Below, piece by piece: positions 1 to 6,836 of a stretch of DNA of 43,065 nucleotides. The number at the start of each line of letters is the position of its first letter. Within the stretch, counting starts at the first letter, position 1. The DNA is from Clostridia bacterium (GTDB lineage: Bacteria; Bacillota; Clostridia; Oscillospirales; CAG-272), in the NCBI GenBank assembly GCA_017501225.1, contig JAFVXH010000003.1, forward strand, positions 1-43,065, in the 5' to 3' direction. The notes under the pieces are model-generated. The model was not told the DNA's origin. It did not search any database and worked only from the letters and a program-made list of their open reading frames with translations. Position numbers and translations under genes: made by a program.

Positions 1-39
1 GTAGTGATTTTTGATACGATTTACTTCTTGGATGCTCAT
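1..39 (-). CDS. Start of an unidentified gene, cut by the window edge
   Basis: Only the first 13 codons are present (MSIQEVNRIKNHY). The start is supported by a good ribosome binding site (AGAAAGGAG, about five bases before the ATG). The product cannot be named from so little. It is the last gene of a minus-strand leader arrangement that also contains a terminator hairpin (141-179) and a 12-codon ORF (82-120), so its expression may be attenuated. Confidence 0.5.
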   Translation of the reverse strand, partial: MSIQEVNRIKNHY

Positions 40-81
40 GTATCTCCTTTCTGATTTTTGTTTTTTCTTTTTCTGTACTTC

Positions 82-120
82 TTAATGAGTAGGGCTACGG
101 CAATGAATAACATGCTTCAT
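82..120 (-). CDS. Possible 12-residue leader peptide
   Basis: A 12-codon ORF (MKHVIHCRSPTH) starts a few bases after a strong ribosome binding site (GAAAGGAG). It lies between an upstream terminator hairpin and the start of the truncated gene at 1-39. The same ribosome-binding sequence occurs before both ORFs, so they may be translated from one message. A regulatory leader is an inference. The ORF is too short to prove coding. Confidence 0.3.
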   Translation of the reverse strand: MKHVIHCRSPTH

Positions 121-140
121 TTTTGATCTCCTTTCTTGAA

Positions 141-179
141 ATAAAAAAGAGGACTGCAGAAATAATTTCTACAATCCTC
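141..179 (-). terminator. Hairpin terminator or attenuator before the leader ORF
   Basis: On the minus strand a ~15-bp stem (GAGGATTGTAGAAAT pairing with ATTTCTGCAGTCCTC through two G-U pairs) is followed by TTTTTTATTT. The pairing is better as minus-strand RNA. It lies upstream of the ORFs at 82-120 and 1-39, so it either ends a short leader transcript or insulates those genes. Confidence 0.6.
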
Positions 180-197
180 GTAAAAAAATTTTTGTTC

Positions 198-226
198 TTG
201 ACTGCGTGGGCGATTTTTGGTACAAT
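198..226 (+). promoter_or_regulatory. Promoter of the 261-1411 cassette
   Basis: TTGACT and TACAAT are separated by exactly 17 bases. A second -10-like TATAAT lies at 235-240. The first ATG of the cassette is at 261 behind a GGGAGG ribosome binding site. Confidence 0.65.
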
Positions 227-260
227 AAATATGGTATAATTATTATGGGAGGTTCTCAAA

Positions 261-602
261 ATGCAATCTAAAAAGCAGTTGATCTTGTGGGTATTAAACG
301 TGCTCAATAACGAAAGCGATGAAAATACCCCGATTACACAAACCAAAATCGCAGATATTATTTCAGATATGTATCCTTGTGATAGAAAAACGGTGAGTCG
401 TAACATTAAGTTCCTTCAAGAGATGGGCTATCCCATAAAGAAAACAAGCAAAGGTTTCTACATGGAACGAAGAGTTTTTTCTGTCGAAGAGGTTAACTTT
501 ATTAAAGCTGCGATAATGAATTCAACAGGCAAAGATGATACCGAGAAAGCGATGCTTGTTGAAAAGGTGTCCGAAGTTTTAAGTAAAATGTATCAGAGGT
601 AG
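261..602 (+). CDS. Small winged-helix DNA-binding regulator
   Basis: A 113-residue protein. Residues ~25-60 read as a helix-turn-helix (TKIADIISDMYPCDRKTVSRN) followed by a wing-like segment (IKKTSKGFYMERRVFS), as in the N-terminal half of DeoR/WYL-type regulators. No sensor domain follows; the last ~40 residues are short helices. It has its own promoter at 198-226 and is the first gene of a three-gene cassette, 3 bases before the next start. The AT-rich composition differs from the region after 2.5 kb, which suggests acquisition. It may control the two downstream genes. Confidence 0.65.
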   Translation: MQSKKQLILWVLNVLNNESDENTPITQTKIADIISDMYPCDRKTVSRNIKFLQEMGYPIKKTSKGFYMERRVFSVEEVNFIKAAIMNSTGKDDTEKAMLVEKVSEVLSKMYQR

Positions 603-605
603 AAA

Positions 606-1040
606 ATGAGTTTATCCTTCGATGAATTTGTCGAGGCTCACAAAGCTTGGGAAAAGATGGACGATAGATTAAATAGGCTTTTGGGCTTTAATCCTGCAAC
701 GAGCAATCATTACGGAATCATACAACTTTATAATCAGCGAATTAATGATAAAACATCTGACGAGGAAATAATCAAAATTCGCTCCGATTACTTGAATTGG
801 AAAAATAACATAATTGCGATTTTTTCCAAATTTAATCTTGCGCTCGATGACGAGCAGTTTTGCAAATTATTTTCTGTCGATGGGATGTTTGGGACATTAA
901 CATTTTTAGGTATTGCGGTGGACATTCAACAAAATACAGATGTTTATTATGAGACTGTTGAACACCTTATTGATGACCAAGCACCAATTAATCAATTTCA
1001 AAATACTTATAGAAACATATTGAGAGGACTAAAGGGATGA
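606..1040 (+). CDS. Unknown protein, middle gene of the cassette
   Basis: 144 residues, soluble and mostly helical, with no signal peptide or membrane segment. I do not recognise a family. It starts 3 bases after the regulator gene, and its stop codon overlaps the next start (ATGA), so the three genes are very probably co-transcribed and translationally coupled. The coupling suggests a joint function with the next gene, perhaps an accessory or defence-type cassette, but nothing in the sequence names it. Confidence 0.6.
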   Translation: MSLSFDEFVEAHKAWEKMDDRLNRLLGFNPATSNHYGIIQLYNQRINDKTSDEEIIKIRSDYLNWKNNIIAIFSKFNLALDDEQFCKLFSVDGMFGTLTFLGIAVDIQQNTDVYYETVEHLIDDQAPINQFQNTYRNILRGLKG

Positions 1041-1411
1041 AAAATTCTAATCATATTTTTTCTTTTGCAGGTGGAGACATGCTTGCTAAAATGGGAGCGT
1101 GGTGGTTCGTGTCTTATTCGTATTATCTTCACAAGGACAGAACGCATCGCAATTGGAGCTTTGTTAAAACGGAGGCAACTCGCAGGTCAGTCTTCAACAG
1201 AACAAAGGAATATCATGTCTATTGGCTTGCCGAAGTCTTGCACATGGAACGTCTTGATGTTCAAGGAAATGCAGGTAACCTTAGCGGCAACGAAATCAAG
1301 AGAATGGCAGAAGAACTTCTCGGCATTCTCTCGAAAGATAACGGCGTAAGTGAAATGCAAGCCGTCCTCAATAAGCTTCAAGCTGACTATGAAAGAGCAA
1401 AGCAAAAATAA
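1037..1411 (+). CDS. Unknown protein, last gene of the cassette
   Basis: 124 residues, coupled to the preceding gene by an ATGA overlap. The N-terminal half is rich in aromatic and basic residues (GAWWFVSYSYYLHKDRTHR). The C-terminal ~50 residues are charged and helical (a LSGNEIKRMAEELLGIL segment and a KQK end) and could form a coiled coil. No known domain is recognised. A second frame stays open for ~95 codons inside the gene, but it lacks a ribosome binding site and was not called. Confidence 0.55.
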   Translation: MKNSNHIFSFAGGDMLAKMGAWWFVSYSYYLHKDRTHRNWSFVKTEATRRSVFNRTKEYHVYWLAEVLHMERLDVQGNAGNLSGNEIKRMAEELLGILSKDNGVSEMQAVLNKLQADYERAKQK

Positions 1412-1484
1412 TGTATTTTTTGTCATCTTTGGAAAAGCTGTGTTTTAGACATAAATAGTTTACAAATATTTTTTTGAAATAAAT

Positions 1485-1530
1485 GAAAAAAGGGGAGCTT
1501 GTGCGATAAAAAAATCACACAAACTCCCCT
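1485..1530 (-). terminator. Hairpin terminator, minus strand
   Basis: AGGGGAG-TTTGTG pairs with CACAAG-CTCCCCT around an AT loop and is followed on the minus strand by TTTTTTC. It is the second hairpin behind the tRNA-Leu/tRNA-fMet pair and may also protect the convergent cassette. Confidence 0.6.
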
Positions 1531-1548
1531 AAAAAGTCGATTATTTAA

Positions 1549-1569
1549 GTTCAAATCCCATCCACACGG
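1549..1569 (+). other. tRNA 3'-end-like fragment
   Basis: GTTCAAATCCCATCC matches the T-loop and 3' T-stem of the nearby tRNA-fMet gene in 14 of 15 bases, but on the opposite strand. There is no full tRNA fold around it. It may be an attachment-site remnant of the AT-rich left segment, or chance. Confidence 0.25.
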
Positions 1570-1620
1570 CGTTTTTTACGTTTGGCATCTATTAAAATCG
1601 CACTACGAAAAATGGGTACA

Positions 1621-1656
1621 AAAAAGCCCAGAAGCCTTACGACATCTGGGTTTTTT
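1621..1656 (-). terminator. Bidirectional terminator after tRNA-fMet
   Basis: CCCAGA and TCTGGG pair around a 14-base loop, with A-runs on one side and T-runs on the other, so it can act on either strand. It lies about 30 bases past the 3' end of the minus-strand tRNA-fMet. Confidence 0.65.
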
Positions 1657-1685
1657 GGGGTGGCATCCATTAAGGATGCACAATA

Positions 1686-1763
<78 letters not shown>

Positions 1764-1794
1764 ATATATAAGACCTGTGTGCGCAATCCCTTGG

Positions 1795-1883
1795 TGGTGC
1801 CGGTGACCGGGGTCGAACCGGTACGATGCTCTCGCATCACGGGATTTTAAGTCCCGGGCGTCTGCCTGTTCCGCCACACCGGC
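1795..1883 (-). tRNA. tRNA-Leu (UAA)
   Basis: 89 bases with a long variable arm (GATGC GAGA GCATC), a G-starting acceptor stem, anticodon TAA in GACTTAAAATC and an encoded CCA. It is transcribed first, ahead of tRNA-fMet, from the promoter at 1929-1957. Confidence 0.95.
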
Positions 1884-1928
1884 AAGGTCAACACCAAAGA
1901 CTACGCGCCCTCACTGGTCGCACGGATT

Positions 1929-1957
1929 ATTATAGCACATCAGGGGATGGTTGTCAA
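1929..1957 (-). promoter_or_regulatory. Promoter of the tRNA-Leu/tRNA-fMet pair
   Basis: Perfect consensus: TTGACA, 17 bases, TATAAT on the minus strand, about 45 bases before the tRNA-Leu gene. Confidence 0.85.
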
Positions 1958-2071
1958 GGGCTTTTCGGCTTTTTTAGGAAAATAATTTTTCGACACGGGG
2001 ATTCCCCGTTTTCTTTTCCTTATTCTTTCCCCGGATTTTTGAAAAATATTTGATTATTTTAGAAAAAAGGC

Positions 2072-2100
2072 TTGACAACCCAACAAAAGATGTGTATAAT
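2072..2100 (+). promoter_or_regulatory. Promoter of tRNA-Leu(GAG)
   Basis: Perfect consensus: TTGACA, 17 bases, TATAAT, with the tRNA starting 30 bases downstream. Confidence 0.85.
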
Positions 2101-2129
2101 AATATCTGTTGCGCAGGTATGCGCGGCAC

Positions 2130-2214
2130 GCGGGAGTGGCGGAACTGGCAGACGCGCACGTTTGAGGGGCGTGTGGTTCACACCGTACGGGTTCAAGTCC
2201 CGTTTCCCGCACCA
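2130..2214 (+). tRNA. tRNA-Leu (GAG)
   Basis: 85 bases with acceptor GCGGGAG/TTCCCGC, anticodon loop TTGAGGG (anticodon GAG), a long variable arm (GTGTGGTTCACAC) and an encoded CCA. A terminator hairpin follows immediately. Confidence 0.93.
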
Positions 2215-2219
2215 AAAAA

Positions 2220-2249
2220 GCAGATAGGCTTTCGCCTATCTGCTTTTTT
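2220..2249 (+). terminator. Terminator after tRNA-Leu(GAG)
   Basis: GCAGATAGGC and GCCTATCTGC form a perfect 10-bp stem with a four-base loop followed by TTTTTT. The same hairpin recurs at 2366 as part of a direct repeat. Confidence 0.85.
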
Positions 2250-2331
2250 GTTTCGAGAAATCGGCTCGCGAAATCGACCGCCGCGCAGCGGCAGTACGGT
2301 GTCTTGCAACGCAAGACAGTAGTGAGCGAAG
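2220..2331 (+). repeat. ~110-base direct repeat, copy 1
   Basis: This unit holds the terminator hairpin, a GC-rich segment (CCGCCGCGCAGCGGCAGTAC) and a TGTCTTGC/GCAAGACA hairpin, and ends in AGTGAGCGAAG. It recurs almost identically at 2366-2475. No gene lies in 2215-2552; the two copies and the terminator at 2515 fill it. Confidence 0.75.
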
Positions 2332-2365
2332 CGAACGTTGTGCAACGTCCCGTTTCCTTTTTTCG

Positions 2366-2475
2366 GCAGATAGGCATTCGCCTATCTGCTTTTTTGTTCG
2401 AGAAATCGGCTCGCGAAATCTACCGCCGCGCAGCGGCAGTACGGTGTCTTGCTTGCAAGACAATAGTGAGCGAAG
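2366..2475 (+). repeat. ~110-base direct repeat, copy 2
   Basis: Differs from copy 1 by a few substitutions and small length changes, for example ATTC instead of TTTC in the first loop and TT instead of AAC in the TGTCTTGC hairpin. The loop changes leave both stems intact, which suggests structural selection or recent duplication. Confidence 0.75.
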
Positions 2476-2514
2476 GACCTCCTGCGATCCCGCAACGTAC
2501 CCGTTTTGTAAAAC

Positions 2515-2551
2515 AAAAAAGCCTTGAGATCTTGGATCTCAAGGCTTTTTT
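2515..2551 (-). terminator. Terminator of the dehydrogenase operon
   Basis: GCCTTGAGATC TTG GATCTCAAGGC forms a perfect 11-bp stem flanked by A6 and T6, so it can act in both directions. It sits directly after the stop codon of the 2553-3554 gene. Confidence 0.85.
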
Positions 2552-2552
2552 A

Positions 2553-3554
2553 TCAGTTCCATATACCCTTTTCGTAGATGTCGCAGATGAGCTTTTGAAT
2601 TTTGAGTGCCTCCTGTCCGCTGACAAAGGGCTCGCGGTCGTTCTCGACGGCATCGTAGAAGTTCGCGATCTGTCGGATGTGCTGGAAGCCCCAGTAATCC
2701 TTGCCGCCCTCGTACTCAATGTTGCCGACGTCCGTGCTTGCGGTCAGCACCTCTCCGTTGTTGAAGGTGATGGTAGCATCGTCATAGCTCATGACGACCT
2801 TGCCGTTCTCGCACAGCAGGCGGATCTCGATGGGTTCGTCCACACCGTAGTTATTCATCGCCCAAAAGCCAAGAGTTGCTCCGTTGCGGTAGCGAATGAA
2901 GCCCTCGCCCGTATCGTCGACCTCCATAATGGAGTGTCCGCGGTTGGCAAGATGCGCCTGCACGGATACCGGCTCATCGTCGATGAACCAGTTGGCAAGG
3001 TCGATGGAGTGGATCGCCTGATCGATCACAACACCGCCGCCCTCCTTATCCCAGGTTCCCTTCCAATCCGAGAGCGAGTAGTACTCGTCGGGCTTGCACC
3101 AGGTCAGCACCACGCGCGCGGAGATGACCTTGCCAAGTTTTCCGTTGTCCAGATTCTCCTTGACCAGCTTTGCCGTATCGTTGTACCTGCACTGGAAGAT
3201 GATGCCGTATTTCAGCCCCTTTTCCTTTGCGATGCGCACGTTCTCCACGGCATCCTCGTATTGGATCGCCATGGGCTTTTCGCAAAGCACGTTGACACCG
3301 TGCTCCAGAGCATACTTGGAGATAATGGGATGCAGATAGTGCGGAACGCATACGTGCACGATGTCGGGACGCTCCCGCTCGATCAGCTCCTTATAATCGT
3401 AGTACGCGGGAACGTTGTATTTTTTCGCGGCTTTGTCCGCTCTGTCCTTTTTGATATCGCAAACGCCTACCATGGTCGCGTTGGGAAGATAATCGCAGGA
3501 CGTTGCGTGCATCGTAAAGATATTGCCGCAGCCGATGATTCCTACCTTAAGCAT
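2553..3554 (-). CDS. Gfo/Idh/MocA-family dehydrogenase
   Basis: 333 residues, the normal family length. An N-terminal Rossmann fold carries GIIGCGN at residues 5-11 and the family CEKP motif at 91-94. The C-terminal half carries the typical DQAIHSIDL stretch (178-186) with the conserved histidine. Such enzymes oxidise or reduce sugars and cyclitols with NAD(P) in the cytoplasm. It is the last gene of a three-gene operon; its start overlaps the preceding stop by 8 bases. The substrate is unknown. Pairing with a second family member and a TIM-barrel isomerase resembles inositol, 3-keto-sugar or lactone pathways. Family call firm, substrate open. Confidence 0.9.
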   Translation of the reverse strand: MLKVGIIGCGNIFTMHATSCDYLPNATMVGVCDIKKDRADKAAKKYNVPAYYDYKELIERERPDIVHVCVPHYLHPIISKYALEHGVNVLCEKPMAIQYEDAVENVRIAKEKGLKYGIIFQCRYNDTAKLVKENLDNGKLGKVISARVVLTWCKPDEYYSLSDWKGTWDKEGGGVVIDQAIHSIDLANWFIDDEPVSVQAHLANRGHSIMEVDDTGEGFIRYRNGATLGFWAMNNYGVDEPIEIRLLCENGKVVMSYDDATITFNNGEVLTASTDVGNIEYEGGKDYWGFQHIRQIANFYDAVENDREPFVSGQEALKIQKLICDIYEKGIWN

Positions 3555-4527
3555 GATATGCCAGCTCCTTTAACAAGAACTTGAGCGAGGACACACCGTC
3601 GGCAAGAGTTGCCTTTTCAATGCTTGCGCCCTTCTTTGCCTGCTCGCAGAAGTAGAGCAGCTCGTTATAGTAGCCGCCAAGATCGGAGATATTTCCGCCC
3701 TCAACGCCACCGACCAGCTCCTTCTTTTCGATCACGATCTCCTCGGCGCCGTCGTTGGTATACAGCATGAATTTGCCGCCCGCATTCTCCACGACCGCCT
3801 GCTCCAGAACGACACGGAAGGTCGCGGTGAAGGGATAGGACGCGGGCAGATCCCACGTTCCCTCAACGCCGACCACAAAATCCTCATACTGCATCAGGGT
3901 GTTGACGTAGGACTTGGGCTCGCCCAGCACGTTGCGGACCGAGCAGAACGTCTTGGGCTCTCCGAACAGGGAAAGCGCGTAGTCAACGTCGTGAATGTGC
4001 AGATCCTGACCTGCACCGCCTGAGCGCGCGTTGTCCAGCAGCCAATCCTCCCAGCCCCAGGTGGGACGGGGGCTCAGACGGCGGAAGTTTGCGTTGACGA
4101 CCTTGCCGTACTTGCCGCTCTCGATCATACCCTTGAGCGCGACGTACTCATCCCAGAAGCGGATCACCTGACCGACCTGAACACAGGCACCCGTTTCCTG
4201 CGCCTTTTTCAGCATTGCGTCGCCCTCCTCGGCAGTCAGTGCCACGGGCTTCTCCACAAATACGTACTTGACCTTCTCCATCGCCTTCATGGCGTACTCT
4301 GCGTGCAGATACGTCGGCAGGCAGATATCAATGATATCCACGTCCGCCTGCGCGATCAGATCGTATCCGTCGCCGTAGATCGCGGCATTCGTGCCTGCGG
4401 CAAGCTCCTCTGCCTTTTCGCGGCGCAGATCCGCCAGCGCGACGATCTCGACGTCCGCAAGATTCTTATAGCAATTCGCGTGCATGGCTCCCATGAAGCC
4501 GCAACCGATCAAACCAACCTTCAACAT
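3547..4527 (-). CDS. Second Gfo/Idh/MocA-family dehydrogenase
   Basis: 326 residues: nucleotide-binding GLIGCGFMG at 5-13, VEKP at 91-94, and DLHIHDVDY (175-183) with the expected catalytic histidine near 179. Recognisably related to the next gene but clearly diverged, so the two probably act on different substrates or catalyse the forward and back reactions of a keto-sugar route. The middle gene of the operon, 3 bases after the TIM-barrel gene and overlapping the last gene by 8 bases. The ATG is preceded by a GGGAGG-type site inside the upstream gene end. Confidence 0.9.
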   Translation of the reverse strand: MLKVGLIGCGFMGAMHANCYKNLADVEIVALADLRREKAEELAAGTNAAIYGDGYDLIAQADVDIIDICLPTYLHAEYAMKAMEKVKYVFVEKPVALTAEEGDAMLKKAQETGACVQVGQVIRFWDEYVALKGMIESGKYGKVVNANFRRLSPRPTWGWEDWLLDNARSGGAGQDLHIHDVDYALSLFGEPKTFCSVRNVLGEPKSYVNTLMQYEDFVVGVEGTWDLPASYPFTATFRVVLEQAVVENAGGKFMLYTNDGAEEIVIEKKELVGGVEGGNISDLGGYYNELLYFCEQAKKGASIEKATLADGVSSLKFLLKELAYHA

Positions 4528-4530
4528 CTC

Positions 4531-5370
4531 TTATTTCCTCCCAAGAATTCTGTCCATTGCGTAGGACGTATTATAAATGATCGCATCCGTATGATGCTTG
4601 TAGTTCGGGATCATCTCTGCGGATACCCAATCGGTATATCCGATCTCGCCGAGCGCTCTGATCACCTCGGGGTAATCGACGTCGCCCGCCAGAAGATCGA
4701 CAAAGCCGTGAAGTCCCCCTGCCTGCAATCTGTAATCCTTGAAGTGGATCTTCTTGATGCGCTTGCCTAAAATCCGTACCCAATCCTCGGGGTAGCTGCA
4801 ATACATGGTGTTGCCGATATCCAGATAGCTTCCTACGTAATCGCTTCCGATCCTGTCGATAAAATCGCGCATTTCCATGGGGGAAAGCAGGAATTTATTC
4901 CAGACGTTTTCCAGTCCGATATTGACGCGCGCGCCCTCGGCATATTCCTTGAGCTCGGAGAGCCCCTCGAGTGCGCGGTCATAAACCACGTCGTATGCCA
5001 CCTTGACCTCGGGATGAGAGAACTCGACGTTGACAACGCCCGGGATCACCAGGACGGTGTCGGCACCCAGAATCTTTGCCGTATCGATCTGCTTTTTGAT
5101 CATATCCTTTGCCTTGACTCGCATTGCGGGATCGTCGTCACTCAGGCGATAGTCCCAGCAAAGACCGCAGGAAAGACTGTAAAGGGAAAGTCCCAGCTCC
5201 TCGGCAGTCTTGCGGATCTCAAGAAGCTCGCGCTCGCCGGACTGCATGGAAAGCTCGCCCTCGCCGTTCAACGCCAGCTCAACCCCCTCAAAGCCTGCTT
5301 TTTTCGCAAGCGTAAGGGACTCCTTGACCGTGCCCTGCGGGAAGGACCAGATGTTAATACCTTTTTTCAT
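4531..5370 (-). CDS. Sugar phosphate isomerase/epimerase (xylose-isomerase-like TIM barrel)
   Basis: 279 residues from the ATG at 5370, chosen because AAGGGGG lies just before it; the open frame continues upstream without a ribosome binding site. It has the AP-endonuclease-2/xylose-isomerase-like signature: GLENVWNKF and SYLDIGN on adjacent strands, IHFKDY, and SAEMIP near the end, supplying the metal-binding Glu/Asp/His/Glu set. These enzymes isomerise or epimerise ketoses in the cytoplasm. First gene of the operon with the two dehydrogenases, diverging from an AraC regulator. Family firm, exact reaction unknown. Confidence 0.85.
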   Translation of the reverse strand: MKKGINIWSFPQGTVKESLTLAKKAGFEGVELALNGEGELSMQSGERELLEIRKTAEELGLSLYSLSCGLCWDYRLSDDDPAMRVKAKDMIKKQIDTAKILGADTVLVIPGVVNVEFSHPEVKVAYDVVYDRALEGLSELKEYAEGARVNIGLENVWNKFLLSPMEMRDFIDRIGSDYVGSYLDIGNTMYCSYPEDWVRILGKRIKKIHFKDYRLQAGGLHGFVDLLAGDVDYPEVIRALGEIGYTDWVSAEMIPNYKHHTDAIIYNTSYAMDRILGRK

Positions 5371-5380
5371 AGTAACCCCC

Positions 5381-5409
5381 TTGATTTTGTATTTGGTGTG
5401 TGCTATAAT
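5381..5409 (+). promoter_or_regulatory. Promoter of the AraC gene
   Basis: TTGATT, 17 bases, TATAAT on the plus strand, placed back to back with the divergent operon promoter. The palindrome at 5422-5442 lies just after its expected start point. Confidence 0.6.
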
Positions 5410-5415
5410 CATTCT

Positions 5416-5444
5416 AATATAAACTGTTCCCCTTGAACAGTTAA
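5416..5444 (-). promoter_or_regulatory. Promoter of the isomerase/dehydrogenase operon
   Basis: TTAACT, 17 bases, TATATT on the minus strand. The two weak elements exactly bracket a 21-base palindrome, as in regulator-controlled promoters. Confidence 0.6.
5422..5442. promoter_or_regulatory. Palindromic operator between divergent genes
   Basis: AACTGTTC CCCTT GAACAGTT: perfect 8-bp arms with a 5-base centre. It fills the spacer of the operon promoter and sits downstream of the AraC promoter, so one bound protein could control both. The AraC protein at 5500 is the obvious candidate (inference). Confidence 0.65.
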
Positions 5445-5499
5445 TTTTGAACTCTATATGTTCACTTTTGTGCACACATCATTTTCATTGAGGATAATT

Positions 5500-6384
5500 A
5501 TGAAAGCATCTTACGTTAAAACACAGTTCAAAAACGTCATCAACGTGTCAAGAATCGTGACCGTTCACGACTATGAATTTGACAGCTCGTTCATCTTTGA
5601 GGGCGAACGCCACGACTTCTGGGAAATGGTCTATATTGACAAGGGCAAGGTCGAGGTGCGCGCTGACGAGGAGCGTCTGACGCTCTCGCAGGGCGAGATC
5701 GTCTTTCACAAGCCGAACGAATTCCACTCCATCAGAGCACTGGATTCCGCACCCAATTTCTTCGTCATCTCCTTTGTTTGCCAATCCCCTCTGATCGATC
5801 ATCTGGAAAAATACCACACCCTGCTGGACAAGAAGCTGCACGGATTTATTTCCTCCATCATCAAGGAATCGGAGGCATCCTACGTCATCCCCAAAAACGA
5901 TACGCGGCTGAAAAAGCTGGTCAAAAAGCCTTCCGCCCCCATCGGCGGCGAACAGCTGATCAAGACCTATCTGGAGCAGTTTTTGATCCTTTTGGTGCGC
6001 AATATCGTCAAGGAGGACGAGCCCAGCCTCTTTCCGTCCAAGGAGAGCATGGAAACGCACCTGGTCAGCGAGGCAAAAAGAATTCTTTCCGAGCATGCCG
6101 AGCGCCCCTTTTGCGTCAACGATCTTTGCGTGGAGCTCGGATACAGCCGAAGCTATCTGAGCCGCCTCTTTCGCGAGCAGACGGGAGATACCATCGCGAG
6201 CTTTGCCATAGGGCAAAAGATCAAGCGGGCAAAGCAGCTCATCCGTGATGGAAGATACAATTTTACACAGATCTCGGATCGACTCTCCTTTGAAAACCCA
6301 CAATATTTTTCCCGTGTGTTCAAGCGCGTCAGCGGCATGTCCCCCAGCGAATTCCGCGCCTCCCTCCGATCCCGTGACGAATAA
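5500..6384 (+). CDS. AraC-family transcriptional regulator
   Basis: 294 residues from ATG 5500, preferred over an earlier in-frame ATG at 5458 because TTGAGGA precedes it. The N-terminal ~95 residues form a cupin-like sensor (HDFWEMVYIDKGKVEV, LSQGEIVFHKPNEFHS). The C-terminal ~100 residues hold two helix-turn-helices: FCVNDLCVELGYSRSYLSRL, then the AraC signature FTQISDRLSFENPQYFSRVF and SGMSPSEFR. It probably senses a sugar and controls the divergent isomerase/dehydrogenase operon, and perhaps itself, through the palindrome at 5422-5442. Confidence 0.9.
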   Translation: MKASYVKTQFKNVINVSRIVTVHDYEFDSSFIFEGERHDFWEMVYIDKGKVEVRADEERLTLSQGEIVFHKPNEFHSIRALDSAPNFFVISFVCQSPLIDHLEKYHTLLDKKLHGFISSIIKESEASYVIPKNDTRLKKLVKKPSAPIGGEQLIKTYLEQFLILLVRNIVKEDEPSLFPSKESMETHLVSEAKRILSEHAERPFCVNDLCVELGYSRSYLSRLFREQTGDTIASFAIGQKIKRAKQLIRDGRYNFTQISDRLSFENPQYFSRVFKRVSGMSPSEFRASLRSRDE

Positions 6385-6389
6385 TCCTG

Positions 6390-6416
6390 CCCCCCGCCGT
6401 TTGCGGGGGGCTTTCT
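6390..6416 (+). terminator. Terminator after the AraC gene
   Basis: CCCCCCGC/GCGGGGGG stem with a five-base loop, followed by CTTTCT. Strong stem, weak T-tract. Confidence 0.65.
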
Positions 6417-6465
6417 CCCCTGCCCCTGCCCTTTGAAATTTTTTCAGAATTTTTTCAGAACCCTA

Positions 6466-6494
6466 TTGACAAGCGTAATACTTCGTGATATGAT
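6466..6494 (+). promoter_or_regulatory. Promoter of the PadR operon
   Basis: TTGACA, 17 bases, TATGAT, largely covered by the inverted repeat at 6473-6503. Confidence 0.8.
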
Positions 6495-6503
6495 GTATTA
6501 CGC
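6473..6503. promoter_or_regulatory. Inverted-repeat operator over the PadR promoter
   Basis: GCGTAATAC and GTATTACGC, perfect 9-bp arms 13 bases apart, span the promoter spacer and -10 and end just before the AAGGAGG ribosome binding site. PadR regulators are often autorepressors, so this is probably the binding site of the protein encoded at 6519. Confidence 0.7.
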
Positions 6504-6518
6504 AAGGAGGAGTATACC

Positions 6519-6836
6519 ATGGATATTCAACTGAAGCGAGGCTTGCTTGACGTATGCGTTCTGACCGCGATCAAAAACGAGGATTCGTACGGATACAAAA
6601 TCATCAAGGACATCAGCCCCTACATCGAGATGTCGGAATCAACGCTGTATACGATTCTGAAGCGTCTGGAGGCGGCAAATATGCTGACGGTCCGAACCGC
6701 GGAGCACGGAGGAAGGCTCCGCAAATACTATCATATTACAAAGGCGGGGCTTGATCGCATCGAGGACTTTAAGAACGAGTGGCGAGAGGTCATGTCCATC
6801 TATCAATTCGTAACCCGAGAGGAGGCAGAGGGATGA
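6519..6836 (+). CDS. PadR-family transcriptional regulator
   Basis: 105 residues, typical of the short PadR class. Starts with the family pattern MDIQLKRGLLDVCVLTAIKN, continues with SYGYKIIKDI and the recognition region SESTLYTILKRLEAANML, and ends with a wing (GRLRKYYHITKAG) and a short dimerisation helix. First gene of a tightly coupled operon with DUF1700 and DUF4097 proteins, a common Firmicute arrangement linked to envelope stress. Probably an autorepressor through the inverted repeat at 6473-6503. Confidence 0.92.
   Translation: MDIQLKRGLLDVCVLTAIKNEDSYGYKIIKDISPYIEMSESTLYTILKRLEAANMLTVRTAEHGGRLRKYYHITKAGLDRIEDFKNEWREVMSIYQFVTREEAEG

Noticed and set aside
1065..1349. A frameshifted gene inside 1037-1411
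   Set aside because: The alternative frame has no ribosome binding site; the called frame is coupled by ATGA and ends cleanly.
2304..3584. A 426-codon open frame on the plus strand across the first dehydrogenase gene
   Set aside because: It is the complementary strand of a clear Gfo/Idh/MocA gene, has no ribosome binding site and no recognisable protein pattern; high-GC genes often leave such frames.
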